DNA of 64,000 nt from Paraburkholderia caffeinitolerans (lineage in GTDB: Bacteria > Pseudomonadota > Gammaproteobacteria > Burkholderiales > Burkholderiaceae). A model generated the notes under the pieces. The model made no database searches. It saw only the letters and a list, made by a program, of their open reading frames with translations, and had not been told where the DNA came from. Positions within the stretch are counted from its first letter, which is position 1. Each line of letters begins with the position of its first letter. Both the position numbers and the translations under genes were made by a program. This document shows positions 8,893 to 18,449 of the stretch, piece by piece. The stretch is from NCBI RefSeq assembly GCF_902859945.1, contig NZ_CADIKL010000010.1, positions 62,001-126,000 of the forward strand. Direction: 5' to 3'.

Positions 8893-9756
8893 TCAGAATG
8901 CGGAGGGCCGCCATTTGAGCAGGCGCTTTTCCAGCGAGCTCAACAGGTAATCGGTTGAGAGCGCAACTACCGCGAGCACGATCATCGCCGCGAACACACC
9001 GCTCGCATTGAATGCGCCTTGCGCCGTCGAGATCAACAAGCCGATGCCCTGCTTCGAGCCGAGGAACTCGCCCACCACGGCGCCGACCAGTGCGAAGCCA
9101 AAGCTCACGTGCAGGCTCGCGAGAATCCACGAGAGTGCCGACGGAATCACCACGGAGGTGGTCACCTGGCGGCGCGATGCGCCGAGAATCTGCGCATTGG
9201 CGATCATGTAGCGGTCCGCTTCGCGCACGCCCTGGAACGCATTGGCGAACACCACGAAGAACACCATCACCACGGCCAGCGCCACCTTCGACGCCATGCC
9301 GAGGCCCAGCGCGATCACGAACACCGAGCCCAGCACCACGCGCGGGATCGAGTTGGCGATCTTGATGTAGAGGCTGAACACGTCGGACAGCAGTTTGTTG
9401 CGGCCCAGCACCACGCCGCACACCACACCGCCCGCGGCGCCGATCAGAAAGCCCAGCACGGTCTCTTCAAGCGTGACCCACACCTGCAGCAACAGCGGCC
9501 CTTGCGACGTGCCGTTCACGAACCAGTCGACGATCTGCTCGAAGATCAGCGAGGGCATCGAGAAGAAGAACGGGTCGATCCACTTGTTGCGTCCCGCGAG
9601 TTCCCAGCCGCCGAGCACGACGACCAGCACGAGCACGCGCAGGCTGATCACGAGCGCGTGGCGCTGGCGGATGCGACGCTGCGCCAAGCGCTCGACTTGC
9701 GCGAGCGAGTTGCGCTCGAGTGCGGCCGCGTTTGAAACAGTTGCAGGAGCAGTCAT
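8893..9756 (-). CDS. ABC transporter permease, nitrate/sulfonate/taurine type
   Basis: A 287-residue inner-membrane permease of the SsuC/TauC/NrtB family with about six helices and the cytoplasmic EAA loop around ANAQILGASRRQVTTSVVIPSA (residues about 190-211), which docks the ATPase. The ATG at 9756 was chosen because the first 70 residues of the longer open frame are low in membrane or family character and overlap the ATPase gene. A GCAGGAG ribosome site lies just upstream. It is the third gene of a binding-protein, ATPase, permease operon. Substrate in this family ranges over sulfonates, nitrate, cyanate, thiamine precursors and aromatic acids. None can be chosen from sequence alone. Confidence 0.9.
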   Translation of the reverse strand: MTAPATVSNAAALERNSLAQVERLAQRRIRQRHALVISLRVLVLVVVLGGWELAGRNKWIDPFFFSMPSLIFEQIVDWFVNGTSQGPLLLQVWVTLEETVLGFLIGAAGGVVCGVVLGRNKLLSDVFSLYIKIANSIPRVVLGSVFVIALGLGMASKVALAVVMVFFVVFANAFQGVREADRYMIANAQILGASRRQVTTSVVIPSALSWILASLHVSFGFALVGAVVGEFLGSKQGIGLLISTAQGAFNASGVFAAMIVLAVVALSTDYLLSSLEKRLLKWRPSAF

Positions 9757-9781
9757 GGACGGTTTCCGGAGTTGGAGCGTT

Positions 9782-10636
9782 TCAGGCAATTTGCACCTCT
9801 TCGCGCAGGTCGTGCCAGATGTCACGGGAGATTTCGATAAAGCGCGGTTCGTAGCGGATTTCCGACGTAATGCGCGGGCGCGGCAGGTCGATCTCGTAGA
9901 CCTTCTTGAGCGTCGCGGGCCGCGCCGTGAGCACGAACACGCGATCGGCGAGCGCGATGGCTTCTTCAAGATCGTGCGTGACGAACACCACCGATCCCGT
10001 GCCGCCCCACAGTTGCAGCAACTCGTCTTGCATCAGCGTGCGCGTCTGCATGTCGAGCGCCGAGAACGGCTCGTCCATCAGCAGGATTTCGGGCTTGTTG
10101 ATGAAGGTCTGCGCGAGCGCCACGCGCTTGCGCATGCCGCCGGAGAGTTGATGCGGATAGTGCTTGCCGAACTTGTCGAGGCCGACGCGGCGCAGCCACT
10201 CGTTCGCCTCGTCGTAGGCGGCGTCTTTCGAGCGGCCGCGAAACAGCGGGCCGGCGGCCACGTTGTCGAGCACCGAACGCCACGGAAACACCGCATCGGC
10301 CTGAAACACGAAGCCGATGCGCGGGTCGATGCCGTTCACCGGCGCGCCCATCACGCGCACCTCGCCCGTGGTCGGCTTGAGCAGGCCCGTGATCATGCTG
10401 AGCGTGGTGGACTTGCCGCAGCCCGTGGGGCCGACGATGGCAATGAATTCGCCCTGAGCGACAGACATGCTGAAATCGCGCAGCGCCACGGTGGCTTTGC
10501 CGTCGGGTGCGATAAAGCGGCACGAGACGTTACGGAATTCGATAGCCGGCGTGCTGGGTTGCACAGCGGGTTGCGCGGCATGTTGCGCGGAAATTCGCGC
10601 ACCTGATTGAACTGGAGCTTGCTTCATCAAGGACAT
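9782..10636 (-). CDS. ABC transporter ATP-binding protein, SsuB/TauB type
   Basis: A 284-residue cytoplasmic ATPase that energises the adjacent permease. It contains Walker A GPTGCGKST (residues about 69-77), the Q loop in FVFQAD, signature LSGGMRKR, Walker B ILLMDEP with the D loop SALD, and the switch His in VTHDLEEA. Another ATG nine bases downstream and a longer upstream frame also exist; 10636 is a reasonable but unproved start. The first 30 residues are low-complexity (Ala, Gln, Pro) and precede the conserved fold. The permease begins 26 bp downstream and the binding-protein gene ends 117 bp upstream. Confidence 0.9.
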   Translation of the reverse strand: MSLMKQAPVQSGARISAQHAAQPAVQPSTPAIEFRNVSCRFIAPDGKATVALRDFSMSVAQGEFIAIVGPTGCGKSTTLSMITGLLKPTTGEVRVMGAPVNGIDPRIGFVFQADAVFPWRSVLDNVAAGPLFRGRSKDAAYDEANEWLRRVGLDKFGKHYPHQLSGGMRKRVALAQTFINKPEILLMDEPFSALDMQTRTLMQDELLQLWGGTGSVVFVTHDLEEAIALADRVFVLTARPATLKKVYEIDLPRPRITSEIRYEPRFIEISRDIWHDLREEVQIA

Positions 10637-10753
10637 CTCACGATTGTTCGGACGCGGCCAGAACAGAAGCCGGCGCCGAAGCCACAAAACAGAGGAAAGC
10701 AGCAGCGCGGCGGTCCACGCGGACCGCCTTGCCGTAACGACGTCGAGACGCCG

Positions 10754-11782
10754 TTATTTCGCGCTGACGAACTCGTTGGTGTACGTCCTGGCCAGATCGA
10801 CGTGCTTGCCCTTGACCGACGGATTGAACGCCGAGAGCACCTTCAGCACGGTGGCGGGACCGTCGGCGGGCATCTTCGCGTCCGCCGTGTACATCGGCAG
10901 CGACGCCTTGAGCGCGGTCACGTAGAGCGCCTTGTCCTTCTGGTAGTCGGCGGGCATCTTGGCCGCGATGTCCTCGGCGCTATGCGTATGGATGAACTCC
11001 ATCGTGCGTGCGAACGCGTGCGCGAGCTTCGTGGCCTCGGCCTTGTGCGAAGCCACCCACGCGTCCTGCACATAGAGGCTCGCCGCCGGATAGGTGCCGC
11101 CGAGCGCCGCACGCGTGCCCTCCACGGTGCGCATGTCCACCAGCACCTTCGCGTCACCGGTCTGCAAGAGCCGCGAGACGGTGGGCTCCGTGGTCATACC
11201 CGCATCGATGCGGGTCTGCTTGATGGCCGCGATGAAGCTTGCGTCGGCGCCCACGGGCAGCATCGTGTATTCGGTCGACGCAATGCCGTGCTGGCCCGCG
11301 AGATACTGTGTGAGGAAACTCGTGGACGAGCCCAGACCCGTCACGCCGAGGGTCTTGCCCTTGACGTCGGCCATCGACTTGATCGTGTCGGCGGACTTCG
11401 ACGACACCACCTCCACTTCGCCCGGCACCTGGCCGAACACGGCAATCGCCTTGACGTCCTTGCCCTTCGTCTGCAGGTCGATGGTGTGGTCGTAGAAACC
11501 CACCACGCCTTGCACGGCGCCCGCCAGCAGTTCGTTCTCGGCGTCCACGCCTGCCGGCTGCGAAAGCAGTTCGACGTCGAGCCCTTCGTCCTTGAAGTAG
11601 CCGAGCTGCTCCGTGAGTTTTGCGGGCAGATAAATGAGCTTCGTGATCCCGCCCACCATGATGGTGATCTTGCCGGGCGCGTCGGCGGCCTGCGCATTTT
11701 GCAGCGCGGCGCCAGCCAAAAGACCGCAGGCGATCGCCACGGCGGGCAAACGACGGCGTAATGCGCGGGAAGTGGGTTGCAT
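10754..11782 (-). CDS. Periplasmic substrate-binding protein, SsuA/NrtA-like
   Basis: A 342-residue periplasmic binding protein that delivers substrate to the downstream ABC permease. A signal peptide covers about residues 1-32 (RRRLPAVAIACGLLAG to AQAAD). The mature start KITIMVGGITKLIYLPAKLTEQLGYF matches the NMT1/SsuA-like fold, where the early LIYLP loop lines the binding site and GYFKDEGLDVEL is a family hallmark. Later GLGSSTSFLTQYL resembles the phosphate- or sulfonate-contacting loop. It is first of three genes, and the system may be controlled by the TctDE pair downstream. The predicted ligand is a small anion such as a sulfonate or aromatic acid; this is not resolved. Confidence 0.87.
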   Translation of the reverse strand: MQPTSRALRRRLPAVAIACGLLAGAALQNAQAADAPGKITIMVGGITKLIYLPAKLTEQLGYFKDEGLDVELLSQPAGVDAENELLAGAVQGVVGFYDHTIDLQTKGKDVKAIAVFGQVPGEVEVVSSKSADTIKSMADVKGKTLGVTGLGSSTSFLTQYLAGQHGIASTEYTMLPVGADASFIAAIKQTRIDAGMTTEPTVSRLLQTGDAKVLVDMRTVEGTRAALGGTYPAASLYVQDAWVASHKAEATKLAHAFARTMEFIHTHSAEDIAAKMPADYQKDKALYVTALKASLPMYTADAKMPADGPATVLKVLSAFNPSVKGKHVDLARTYTNEFVSAK

Positions 11783-12368
11783 CGACTGTCTCCATTATTT
11801 TGGGCGGCGGCACGATACCGCTTGCCTCGATGAATGGCGGCATTCTAGCCAGCGGAACCCTTCTCGATGCTTTCGCGCCAGGCGGCAAAATATGGGGGAT
11901 TTCCATGAAACGGGGGCTTCGGCGGCATGTTTTCTCTCAACAGGAATCACTTTCATTCAACAATTCACTTCTCGCACCGGACCTCGAAGCGAATGTGCAG
12001 TCACCCATTCCGATTGAAATGTTTTTAAACGATTAACGATTATGCTAACCAGCGCTTTTTTCATAAGAAAATATGCAATCCGCTTATTGAAATAATCTCG
12101 CTTTTCTTATTGTTGCCGCTTAACAACAAACCATTGCCGCGGCGCTCGATATTGGAAGAAACTGAATGCGGCCTTACCCTGAGAACCGATAAGATACGAA
12201 TTACACGCAGCCGTTAAATTTCCGCGCAAGCGGCTTAAATGCAGGCATAAAAGCCGCTTATGCATTTCCTGTATTTCGCTATGCAAATGTTTTGCAACGT
12301 GAATATCGAAGGTATTCGTGGCGCATGAATTTAGCTGTTTACTCCACCCTGTACAGGAATTGACGACG
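11783..12368. other. 586-bp AT-richer divergent promoter region
   Basis: This gap separates the divergent binding-protein and porin genes. It is clearly richer in A+T than neighbouring coding DNA, especially about 12010-12310, with several T and A tracts. No conserved open frame was recognised. Promoters for both genes should lie here, and a structured inverted repeat occurs at 12228-12263. Confidence 0.6.
12228..12263 (+). promoter_or_regulatory. Overlapping inverted repeats upstream of porin
   Basis: AAGCGGCTT (12228-12236) pairs with AAGCCGCTT (12251-12259). A second possible stem, GCATAA (12245-12250) with TTATGC (12258-12263), uses the same 3' arm. They lie about 105-140 bp before the porin ATG, so they could be an operator or a leader with two exclusive folds. 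No function is known. Confidence 0.35.
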
Positions 12369-13535
12369 ATGAAAAAGAAGACCCTGGTTTTTGCTGCAGT
12401 GACTGCGGCTTTTGCAGGCGCAGCCCATGCGCAGAGCAGCGTGACGCTGTACGGTATCGTCGACGCAGGCCTGACCTATGTAAGCAACGAAGTAAGCCGG
12501 CAATCCACCATTACCCAGAACGGGCTGTCCGGTGGCAAGGCGGCGGTTGGCCTGACCAGCGGCAACGTGCAACAAAGCCGCTGGGGGCTGCGCGGCGTTG
12601 AAGATCTCGGCGGCGGCCTGAAGACGATCTTCAACCTCGAAAGCGGTTTCAATGTCGCGAACGGCACCACCGTGAACAGTGCGCTTTTCAATCGTCAGGC
12701 ATTTGTCGGCCTCTCGCATAGCGACTACGGCACGCTGACGCTCGGTCGCCAGTACGATTCGGTGGTCGATTATCTGGGCCCGCTTTCGGCAACCGGCACG
12801 TGGGGCGGCACCTACTTCGCTCACCCCGGTGACAACGACAACCTCAATAGCTCGTTCAGCCTGAGCAATACGGTCAAGTACCAGAGCCCGATTTTCGCAG
12901 GCTTCTCGGCGAACGCCTTGTACGGCTTCTCGAACAGCACGGGCTTTGCCGACAATCGCGCGTATAGCTTTGGTGCGGGCTACGAATACGCTGGCTTTAA
13001 ATTCGGCGCCGCCTACCTGCAACTTCAAGGGCTGAATTCCGGTAACGCCAATGGTTCGGTGCAGGATCTGCCGACCTTCAACACGGCCAATCTGCCGGGC
13101 CTCCAGAACCAGCGCACGTGGGGTGTGGGCGGCAACTATGCGTTCGGCCCGGCGGTGGTTGGCCTCCTGTTCACGCAGACCCGTCTGCAAGACCAGATCG
13201 CCAATATCTCGCTGCGCTACAACAACTTTGAAGTCAACGGCAAATACAACTTCACGCCGGCGTTCTCGCTGGGCGCGGAGTACGCGTACACGCAAGGCCT
13301 GCGCAATACCCCGGCCAGCGGCACGTCGAACAACCTCTCTGCGCACTGGAACCAGTTCGGCCTGCAGGCTGACTACGCTCTGTCGCGCCGCACCGACCTC
13401 TATGGCGAGGCCGTGGCCTTCGTCGGCGCGAACAACCAGGTTGGCTTCAACGTCGTGCAGGTCAACGGTACGGCAGCACCGTCGACGAGCCGCAGCCAGG
13501 TGGTTGTGAGCGGCGGTATCCGTCACCGCTTCTAA
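12369..13535 (+). CDS. Gram-negative porin
   Basis: A 388-residue outer-membrane porin with signal peptide MKKKTLVFAAVTAAFAGAAHA, mature QSSVTLYGIVDAGL, the SRWGLRGVEDLGGGL strand, an aromatic-rich series of beta strands, and a C-terminal GIRHRF ending in Phe. These are classic features of the burkholderial porin family. The ATG at 12369 directly begins the signal peptide. The gene stands alone with a long AT-richer upstream region and two hairpins downstream. The paralogue at 5318-6445 differs substantially, so the two probably have different specificity or regulation. Substrate cannot be deduced. Confidence 0.93.
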   Translation: MKKKTLVFAAVTAAFAGAAHAQSSVTLYGIVDAGLTYVSNEVSRQSTITQNGLSGGKAAVGLTSGNVQQSRWGLRGVEDLGGGLKTIFNLESGFNVANGTTVNSALFNRQAFVGLSHSDYGTLTLGRQYDSVVDYLGPLSATGTWGGTYFAHPGDNDNLNSSFSLSNTVKYQSPIFAGFSANALYGFSNSTGFADNRAYSFGAGYEYAGFKFGAAYLQLQGLNSGNANGSVQDLPTFNTANLPGLQNQRTWGVGGNYAFGPAVVGLLFTQTRLQDQIANISLRYNNFEVNGKYNFTPAFSLGAEYAYTQGLRNTPASGTSNNLSAHWNQFGLQADYALSRRTDLYGEAVAFVGANNQVGFNVVQVNGTAAPSTSRSQVVVSGGIRHRF

Positions 13536-13556
13536 CCGGCCTCGCGGTATGGCCCT

Positions 13557-13625
13557 GGGCAGGCGCCGCGCCTGCCCGCCGTTCTTCTTTGTAACTCCGA
13601 TTGCCCGCCTCGCGCGGGCTTTTTT
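13557..13625 (+). terminator. Tandem terminator hairpins after porin
   Basis: The first hairpin pairs GGGCAGGCG (13557-13565) with CGCCTGCCC (13569-13577) and is followed by a T-rich stretch. The second pairs GCCCGC (13603-13608) with GCGGGC (13614-13619) and is followed directly by six T. The second is a textbook intrinsic terminator. Confidence 0.8.
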
Positions 13626-13782
13626 CTGTCTGGAATACCCTAAGCGTAAAAAATATGCCCCAATCGGCCGGCCGCTTTCGCTAGAATTTGCTTTCATCGA
13701 GGCTAAAAGCATATTTGTGTTGTTGCTGTGGTATCGAATCGCAAATACTGCTTACCTCATTCATCTGATACCGGAGGCGAGC

Positions 13783-14910
13783 GTGCCAGGTTTACTCCCC
13801 AATGTCGACCGCGAGGGACTCCTCGAATATTCAGTGGTCTACACCGACCGCTCGATCAATCATATGTCGCAGCTCTTTCAGGGCGTCATGCGCGACATTT
13901 CCAGCATTCTGAAAAAGGTCTACAACGCGAAGGCGGCCATTGTCGTCCCGGGCAGCGGGACTTTCGGCATGGAAGCCGTCGCCCGCCAATTCGCGACCAA
14001 CAAGAAATGTCTGGTCATCCGCAACGGCTGGTTCAGCTTCCGCTGGTCGCAGATTTTCGACATGGGCAGCATTCCGTCCGAATCGATCGTGTTGAAGGCC
14101 CGCCCGGTCGAATCCGGCACGCAGGCCGCCTATGCACCGGCCCCAATTGAAGAAGTGGTCGCCGCCATCAAGGAACACAAGCCCGATCTGGTCTTTGCCC
14201 CGCATGTCGAAACCGCATCGGGAATGATCCTGCCCGACGACTACTTGCGCGCGGTGGCCGACGCCGTGCATGCGGTCGGCGGCATGTTCGTGCTCGATTG
14301 CATCGCCTCGGGCACGATCTGGGTCGACATGCAGGCATGCGGCGTCGATGTCCTGATCAGCGCGCCGCAAAAGGGCTGGAGCGCCTCGCCCTGCTGTGGG
14401 CTGGTCATGCTCAGCCCGCTCGCGCGCGAAAGAATCGACGCCACCACCAGCACCAGCTTCGCCTGCGACCTTCGCAAGTGGCTGCAGATCATGGAAGCCT
14501 ACGAGAACGGCGGGTTCGCTTACCACGCCACGTTGCCCACGGACAGCCTCACGACATTGCGCAACGTAATGAAGGAAACCGAGGCATACGGCTTCGACAA
14601 GGTGCAGGCCGAGCAGCTTGAACTTGGCAAGCGCGTTCGCGCGCTGCTGGAGAGCAAGGGCTTCAGGAGTGTGGCGGCTGAAGGTTTTCAGGCGCCGGGC
14701 GTGGTGGTCAGCTACACCGACGACGACGGCATCCGCTCGGGCAAGAAGTTCGCCGATGTCGGCTTGCAGGTCGCCGCCGGCGTTCCGCTGCAATGCGACG
14801 AGCCCGAAGACTTCAAGACCTTCCGCCTCGGGCTCTTCGGCCTCGACAAACTGCATGATGTCGACGGCGCGCTCGCCAGGTTCGCCAACGCGCTGGAGCG
14901 CATTCTGTAA
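13783..14910 (+). CDS. Class V aminotransferase (alanine/serine-glyoxylate type)
   Basis: A 375-residue PLP-dependent aminotransferase expected to move an amino group between alanine or serine and an oxoacid such as glyoxylate. The PLP lysine is likely K197 in ISAPQKGWS and the cofactor-binding aspartate is D172 in LDCIASG. The VVPGSGTFGMEA segment binds the phosphate. I chose the GTG at 13783 because GGAGG lies six bases upstream and the family fold starts immediately. The longer frame begins inside the preceding terminator. It stands alone between the porin and autotransporter genes, giving no pathway context. The fold also includes phosphonate aminotransferases, so substrates are uncertain. 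Confidence 0.83.
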   Translation: MPGLLPNVDREGLLEYSVVYTDRSINHMSQLFQGVMRDISSILKKVYNAKAAIVVPGSGTFGMEAVARQFATNKKCLVIRNGWFSFRWSQIFDMGSIPSESIVLKARPVESGTQAAYAPAPIEEVVAAIKEHKPDLVFAPHVETASGMILPDDYLRAVADAVHAVGGMFVLDCIASGTIWVDMQACGVDVLISAPQKGWSASPCCGLVMLSPLARERIDATTSTSFACDLRKWLQIMEAYENGGFAYHATLPTDSLTTLRNVMKETEAYGFDKVQAEQLELGKRVRALLESKGFRSVAAEGFQAPGVVVSYTDDDGIRSGKKFADVGLQVAAGVPLQCDEPEDFKTFRLGLFGLDKLHDVDGALARFANALERIL

Positions 14911-15038
14911 AGCGGGTTTGCGGTTTCAGGTGGCCGCTCTCGCGGCTGCCTGCTCACACCCGCTTACACCTTTTCGTGGCAAGCGTATTTCTCTTGCCAC
15001 GCGCAGTCGCTGGAGTACGTAGCGGCGCGCTCCCCGAA

Positions 15039-18000
15039 TCACCACGCCCACCGCACCCCAACGTCGCCGCCGATCACGCGCTGGTGCTCGCCGCCGAAGT
15101 TCGTCAGGTAGCTCACGGTCGCAAACGCGCTGCCGCGCTTCGTGAGTTGCGCGACGACGCCCGCGCCGACCTGCCCCATCGTCTGCCCCACCGGCGTGCC
15201 CAGGGTGGTCACGCCGCCGAAGGTGGTTTTGTCGTCGGCGCCGAACGAGCGCAGCACGTTCACGCGCAGATACGGCTTCCAGTTCACCCCGCTCGCGTCG
15301 AACGCCCATTGCAGGCGCGCGCCGACGCGGCCCAGAAACGTGTTGCCGTTATTCCATGTGACATCGGAAATGCCGTCGTTGAATTTGTCGAGGGCGAGCC
15401 ATTGCCACACGAATTGCGCCTGCGGCTCCAGCGTCAGTCCGGACCCCAAGGCAATCGGCAGGCCCGCTTCGATCGAGCCGGTGAAGGCATTGCCGTCGGT
15501 CGAGCCGCCCACGTTGTCGTTCGACTGCTTGCGCACCGTGAGCGCGCTGCCCATCGCAACGGCGTCGGTGTACCAGCCGCCCGCGCCGATGTGGGTCCAG
15601 TAAGCGCCCAGGTTGTACGCGTTGACCTGCAGCGAGCCCGCACCGTAGTCGTACTGACCCAATGCTAGCCCGTTCACGTCGCCCACCGCGCGCGAGAAGC
15701 CGACAAGGAAGCCGTAATGATTGCGCGCGCCACCGGGCTGGTGGTCGGCGTAGAGATCCTGGCCGACCTGCATGCCCCATACCGAGCCGTCGAACGAGGG
15801 CTTCACGTCGCCGCCCTGCGCGATGTTGCTGTACGCGCCCCACGCGCGCGCCCATGATGCCGGCACCGAGCCGCTTTCGGTCAGCAAGCCCTGCTCGCCC
15901 TGACGGTCGTGAAAAGTGTCGATCTGCAGGATGCCTAACTGCCGCGCGACGCTCGGCGCTTCGGCGTAGAGCGGCACCTCGGGGCGATAGACTGGCACCT
16001 CCGCGGCGCTGGCACCGGCCTTCGCGCTCACGCCGGACGGCGCGCTGGCTTGCGCGTTGGCAAGCGCCTCGACGATCGGCTCCGGCGTGCCCGGCGCCGC
16101 TACGATCGGCGTCTGCGTCGTGGCGGACGGGGGCGAAGGCGGATTGCCTGGCGGCGTTGCGGGCGAACTCGGCTGCGTCGCGGGCGGCGTGACTTCGGGC
16201 GCTGCCGGAATCGTATTGCGCAGGTACCAACTCTCGCCCGTTCCCGCGCTCACTCCGCCCTTGGCAAGGTAGTAGTCGTATGCGCCCGCCTTGACCGTCC
16301 GCCCCGCGAGCGTGAATGCACCCGTGCCCGTCGTGGCGCCGTTCGCGGCCTGCACGACCTGAATGCCGTCGGTGAGCGTGGCCGCGCCCGGACCGCCCGC
16401 GTTCGTCACCTTCAGCGTGCTCGTGCCGCTCGCGGCGCCGCCGCTCACAACCAGCTTGTCCGACGCCGCGCCGTCGCCGGCCAGATACGTGTTCAGCGCG
16501 ATGGTCCCGTTCTGGCCGGCATAGTTGCCCGCCACCGTGAGCGCATTGCCCACGCCGCTGCCGCCAAGCTGCACGAGGCCTGCGTTCACGAGATTGCCGT
16601 TGATCTGGAAATTGCCGACCGCGCCACCCGCGAGACTCGCGAGCGCGTTCGCGACCGAGATCGTGCCGTTGTTCGAGACAGCGCCCGTCACGCTGCCATA
16701 GCCAGCGAGCGTCGCGCCGGCCGCAACCGCAACGGGACCGCCGCCGGACAGCGCGGGAGGGTCGCCACCACCGTCGCCCACGACCAGCACGCCCGCGTTC
16801 ACATTCGTGCCGCCCGTGTAGCTGTTATCGCCGTTCAAGGTCAGGATGCCGGCGCCGAGCTTCGTGAGCGAACCCGAGCCCGTCATGTTCTGCGCAATCG
16901 TGGAATTGAAGCCCTGCGTGTCGATGGTGCCGTTGTTCGCGGTAATCGAAATGGCGCGGCCTGGCGCGAGGTCGAAGCCGCTGCCGAATTGCAGCGTGCC
17001 GCCGTTGAAGGTCAGGGATCCTGACGATGCGCCCAGCGCGGTATCGGACGCAGTAGAAAGCGTGCCCTGCGTGATAGTTGTCCCGCCCGACCAGGTGTTG
17101 CCGCCGGGCGCGGACGGTGCGAGCGTCAGCGTTCCCGTGCCGGTCTTCTCCACCTCGCCCGAGCCGCCGATCGACCCCGTGTAATTGCCGTCGGTGTCCT
17201 GCTGAAAACGCACGCGCCCGTTGTCGGTCACCGCAAGGGGCAGGTTTGCGGCGTTCGCCTGCAAGGTCGCGCCGCTATCGACGGTCGCAACCACGGAAGC
17301 CGTAGTCGTGCCGAGCGTGCCAATGAGATTCAGCGTGCCGGTCTTGACGTGCGCGCTCGAGAACGTGCCGGTGCCTTCCCAGTTCCAGTCGTCGCCCTCC
17401 ATCGTCAGGCTCTGGTAATTCATGAAGGCGTTCGACGCAGTGCCGCTGCCCTCCAGCCGCACGATGTTATTGCCGCCGCCACCATCGGCCGCGCCCACGA
17501 TCTGCGAACCCGTTTGCAGAATCAGCGTGTCGTTGCCGCTGCCGTTCTTGATGGCCGTGCCGCCGCCGCCCTGAATCAGGCCGGCGTTGGTGATGGTTGT
17601 GTTGCCATTGGTCGAGCGCACGCCAATGCCGTTATTGCTGATGATCTTGCCGCCCGCCTCGTTCGTGATCGTTGCCGTGAACGAACTGCCAAGCGTATTC
17701 GACATCACGGCGTCCACGCTGCCGCCGCTCGACGCACTGCCCGTGGTCTGGATCGTGCCGCTGTTGACGAGCGTGTCGTTGTTGCCCTGCATGTACACGG
17801 CCGTGCTGTCCCGGCCCGCCGTGCTCAACGTGCCGCTGTTCTCGATCTTGCCGCTGCCGCCCAGAATCGAAGCCGCGCGCGCATTGCTGCCCGATGTCGA
17901 TATCGTGCCAGTGTTGATCAGTTCATTGCCTGACGCGCCAAGATTGCTTTGCCCCCACGCGGCAGTCAGGCCATAGGAATTCGCGCCCGTCGTCGTGATC

Positions 18001-18449
18001 TTGCCGTTGTTGATGAGCGTATTGTTATTGCCGTTCGCGGCGAGGCCGTCGTTGTACGCGCCCGTAGTGGAAATCACGCCGCTCACGCCATTAATGATCG
18101 TGTTGCCGTCATTCACGCCAAGTAACATCGCGCCGCGATTCGCGACCCCGGTGCCGTTGCCCGTTAACGAGACGCTGCCGTTATTGGTGATTGCGCTCGA
18201 CGTATCGACGGAAAACGGCACAGGTGTGTTCGTCAGCACGTAACTGCCCGTTGCGGTGCTGTCGAGGTCGATCGTGACGTTGCGGCTCCCTGCCTGCGCG
18301 TTGACCGGCGGAATGCCCGCGCCCGTGCAGACAACCGTGGCGTTGCTCGCCGGCGCGCTGCTCGAACAAGCCGCGTAGACACCCGATGGCGCCGCGCTGA
18401 CGAGAATGGCCACGCCTCCAAGACTCACATTCCACGCATTTCTTTTCAT
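15039..18449 (-). CDS. Type V autotransporter (classical, beta-barrel C-terminus)
   Basis: A protein of about 1136 residues with three parts. A signal peptide is at residues 1-26 (MKRNAWNVSLGG to GVYA). The passenger, roughly residues 27-780, is rich in Gly, Asn, Thr and Ser and made of beta-helix-like turns such as ITNNGSVS and LVNSGTI, with PATR-type repeats (LTKLGAGILTLNGDNSYTGGT) before the translocation region. A Pro/Thr linker follows, then a C-terminal barrel of about 280 residues starting near WARAWGAYSNI and ending GVRWAW. It should export its passenger to the cell surface, perhaps as an adhesin; no protease triad was found. An alternative ATG at 18461 adds four residues; the inner ATG has a GGATGA site nearby. 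Confidence 0.9.
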   Translation of the reverse strand: MKRNAWNVSLGGVAILVSAAPSGVYAACSSSAPASNATVVCTGAGIPPVNAQAGSRNVTIDLDSTATGSYVLTNTPVPFSVDTSSAITNNGSVSLTGNGTGVANRGAMLLGVNDGNTIINGVSGVISTTGAYNDGLAANGNNNTLINNGKITTTGANSYGLTAAWGQSNLGASGNELINTGTISTSGSNARAASILGGSGKIENSGTLSTAGRDSTAVYMQGNNDTLVNSGTIQTTGSASSGGSVDAVMSNTLGSSFTATITNEAGGKIISNNGIGVRSTNGNTTITNAGLIQGGGGTAIKNGSGNDTLILQTGSQIVGAADGGGGNNIVRLEGSGTASNAFMNYQSLTMEGDDWNWEGTGTFSSAHVKTGTLNLIGTLGTTTASVVATVDSGATLQANAANLPLAVTDNGRVRFQQDTDGNYTGSIGGSGEVEKTGTGTLTLAPSAPGGNTWSGGTTITQGTLSTASDTALGASSGSLTFNGGTLQFGSGFDLAPGRAISITANNGTIDTQGFNSTIAQNMTGSGSLTKLGAGILTLNGDNSYTGGTNVNAGVLVVGDGGGDPPALSGGGPVAVAAGATLAGYGSVTGAVSNNGTISVANALASLAGGAVGNFQINGNLVNAGLVQLGGSGVGNALTVAGNYAGQNGTIALNTYLAGDGAASDKLVVSGGAASGTSTLKVTNAGGPGAATLTDGIQVVQAANGATTGTGAFTLAGRTVKAGAYDYYLAKGGVSAGTGESWYLRNTIPAAPEVTPPATQPSSPATPPGNPPSPPSATTQTPIVAAPGTPEPIVEALANAQASAPSGVSAKAGASAAEVPVYRPEVPLYAEAPSVARQLGILQIDTFHDRQGEQGLLTESGSVPASWARAWGAYSNIAQGGDVKPSFDGSVWGMQVGQDLYADHQPGGARNHYGFLVGFSRAVGDVNGLALGQYDYGAGSLQVNAYNLGAYWTHIGAGGWYTDAVAMGSALTVRKQSNDNVGGSTDGNAFTGSIEAGLPIALGSGLTLEPQAQFVWQWLALDKFNDGISDVTWNNGNTFLGRVGARLQWAFDASGVNWKPYLRVNVLRSFGADDKTTFGGVTTLGTPVGQTMGQVGAGVVAQLTKRGSAFATVSYLTNFGGEHQRVIGGDVGVRWAW

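Noticed and set aside
12339-13712. Long minus-strand open frame across the second porin
   Set aside because: The plus strand encodes a clear porin with signal peptide and terminal Phe. The antisense product is Arg/Ala-rich with no domain, as expected for GC-rich antisense frames.
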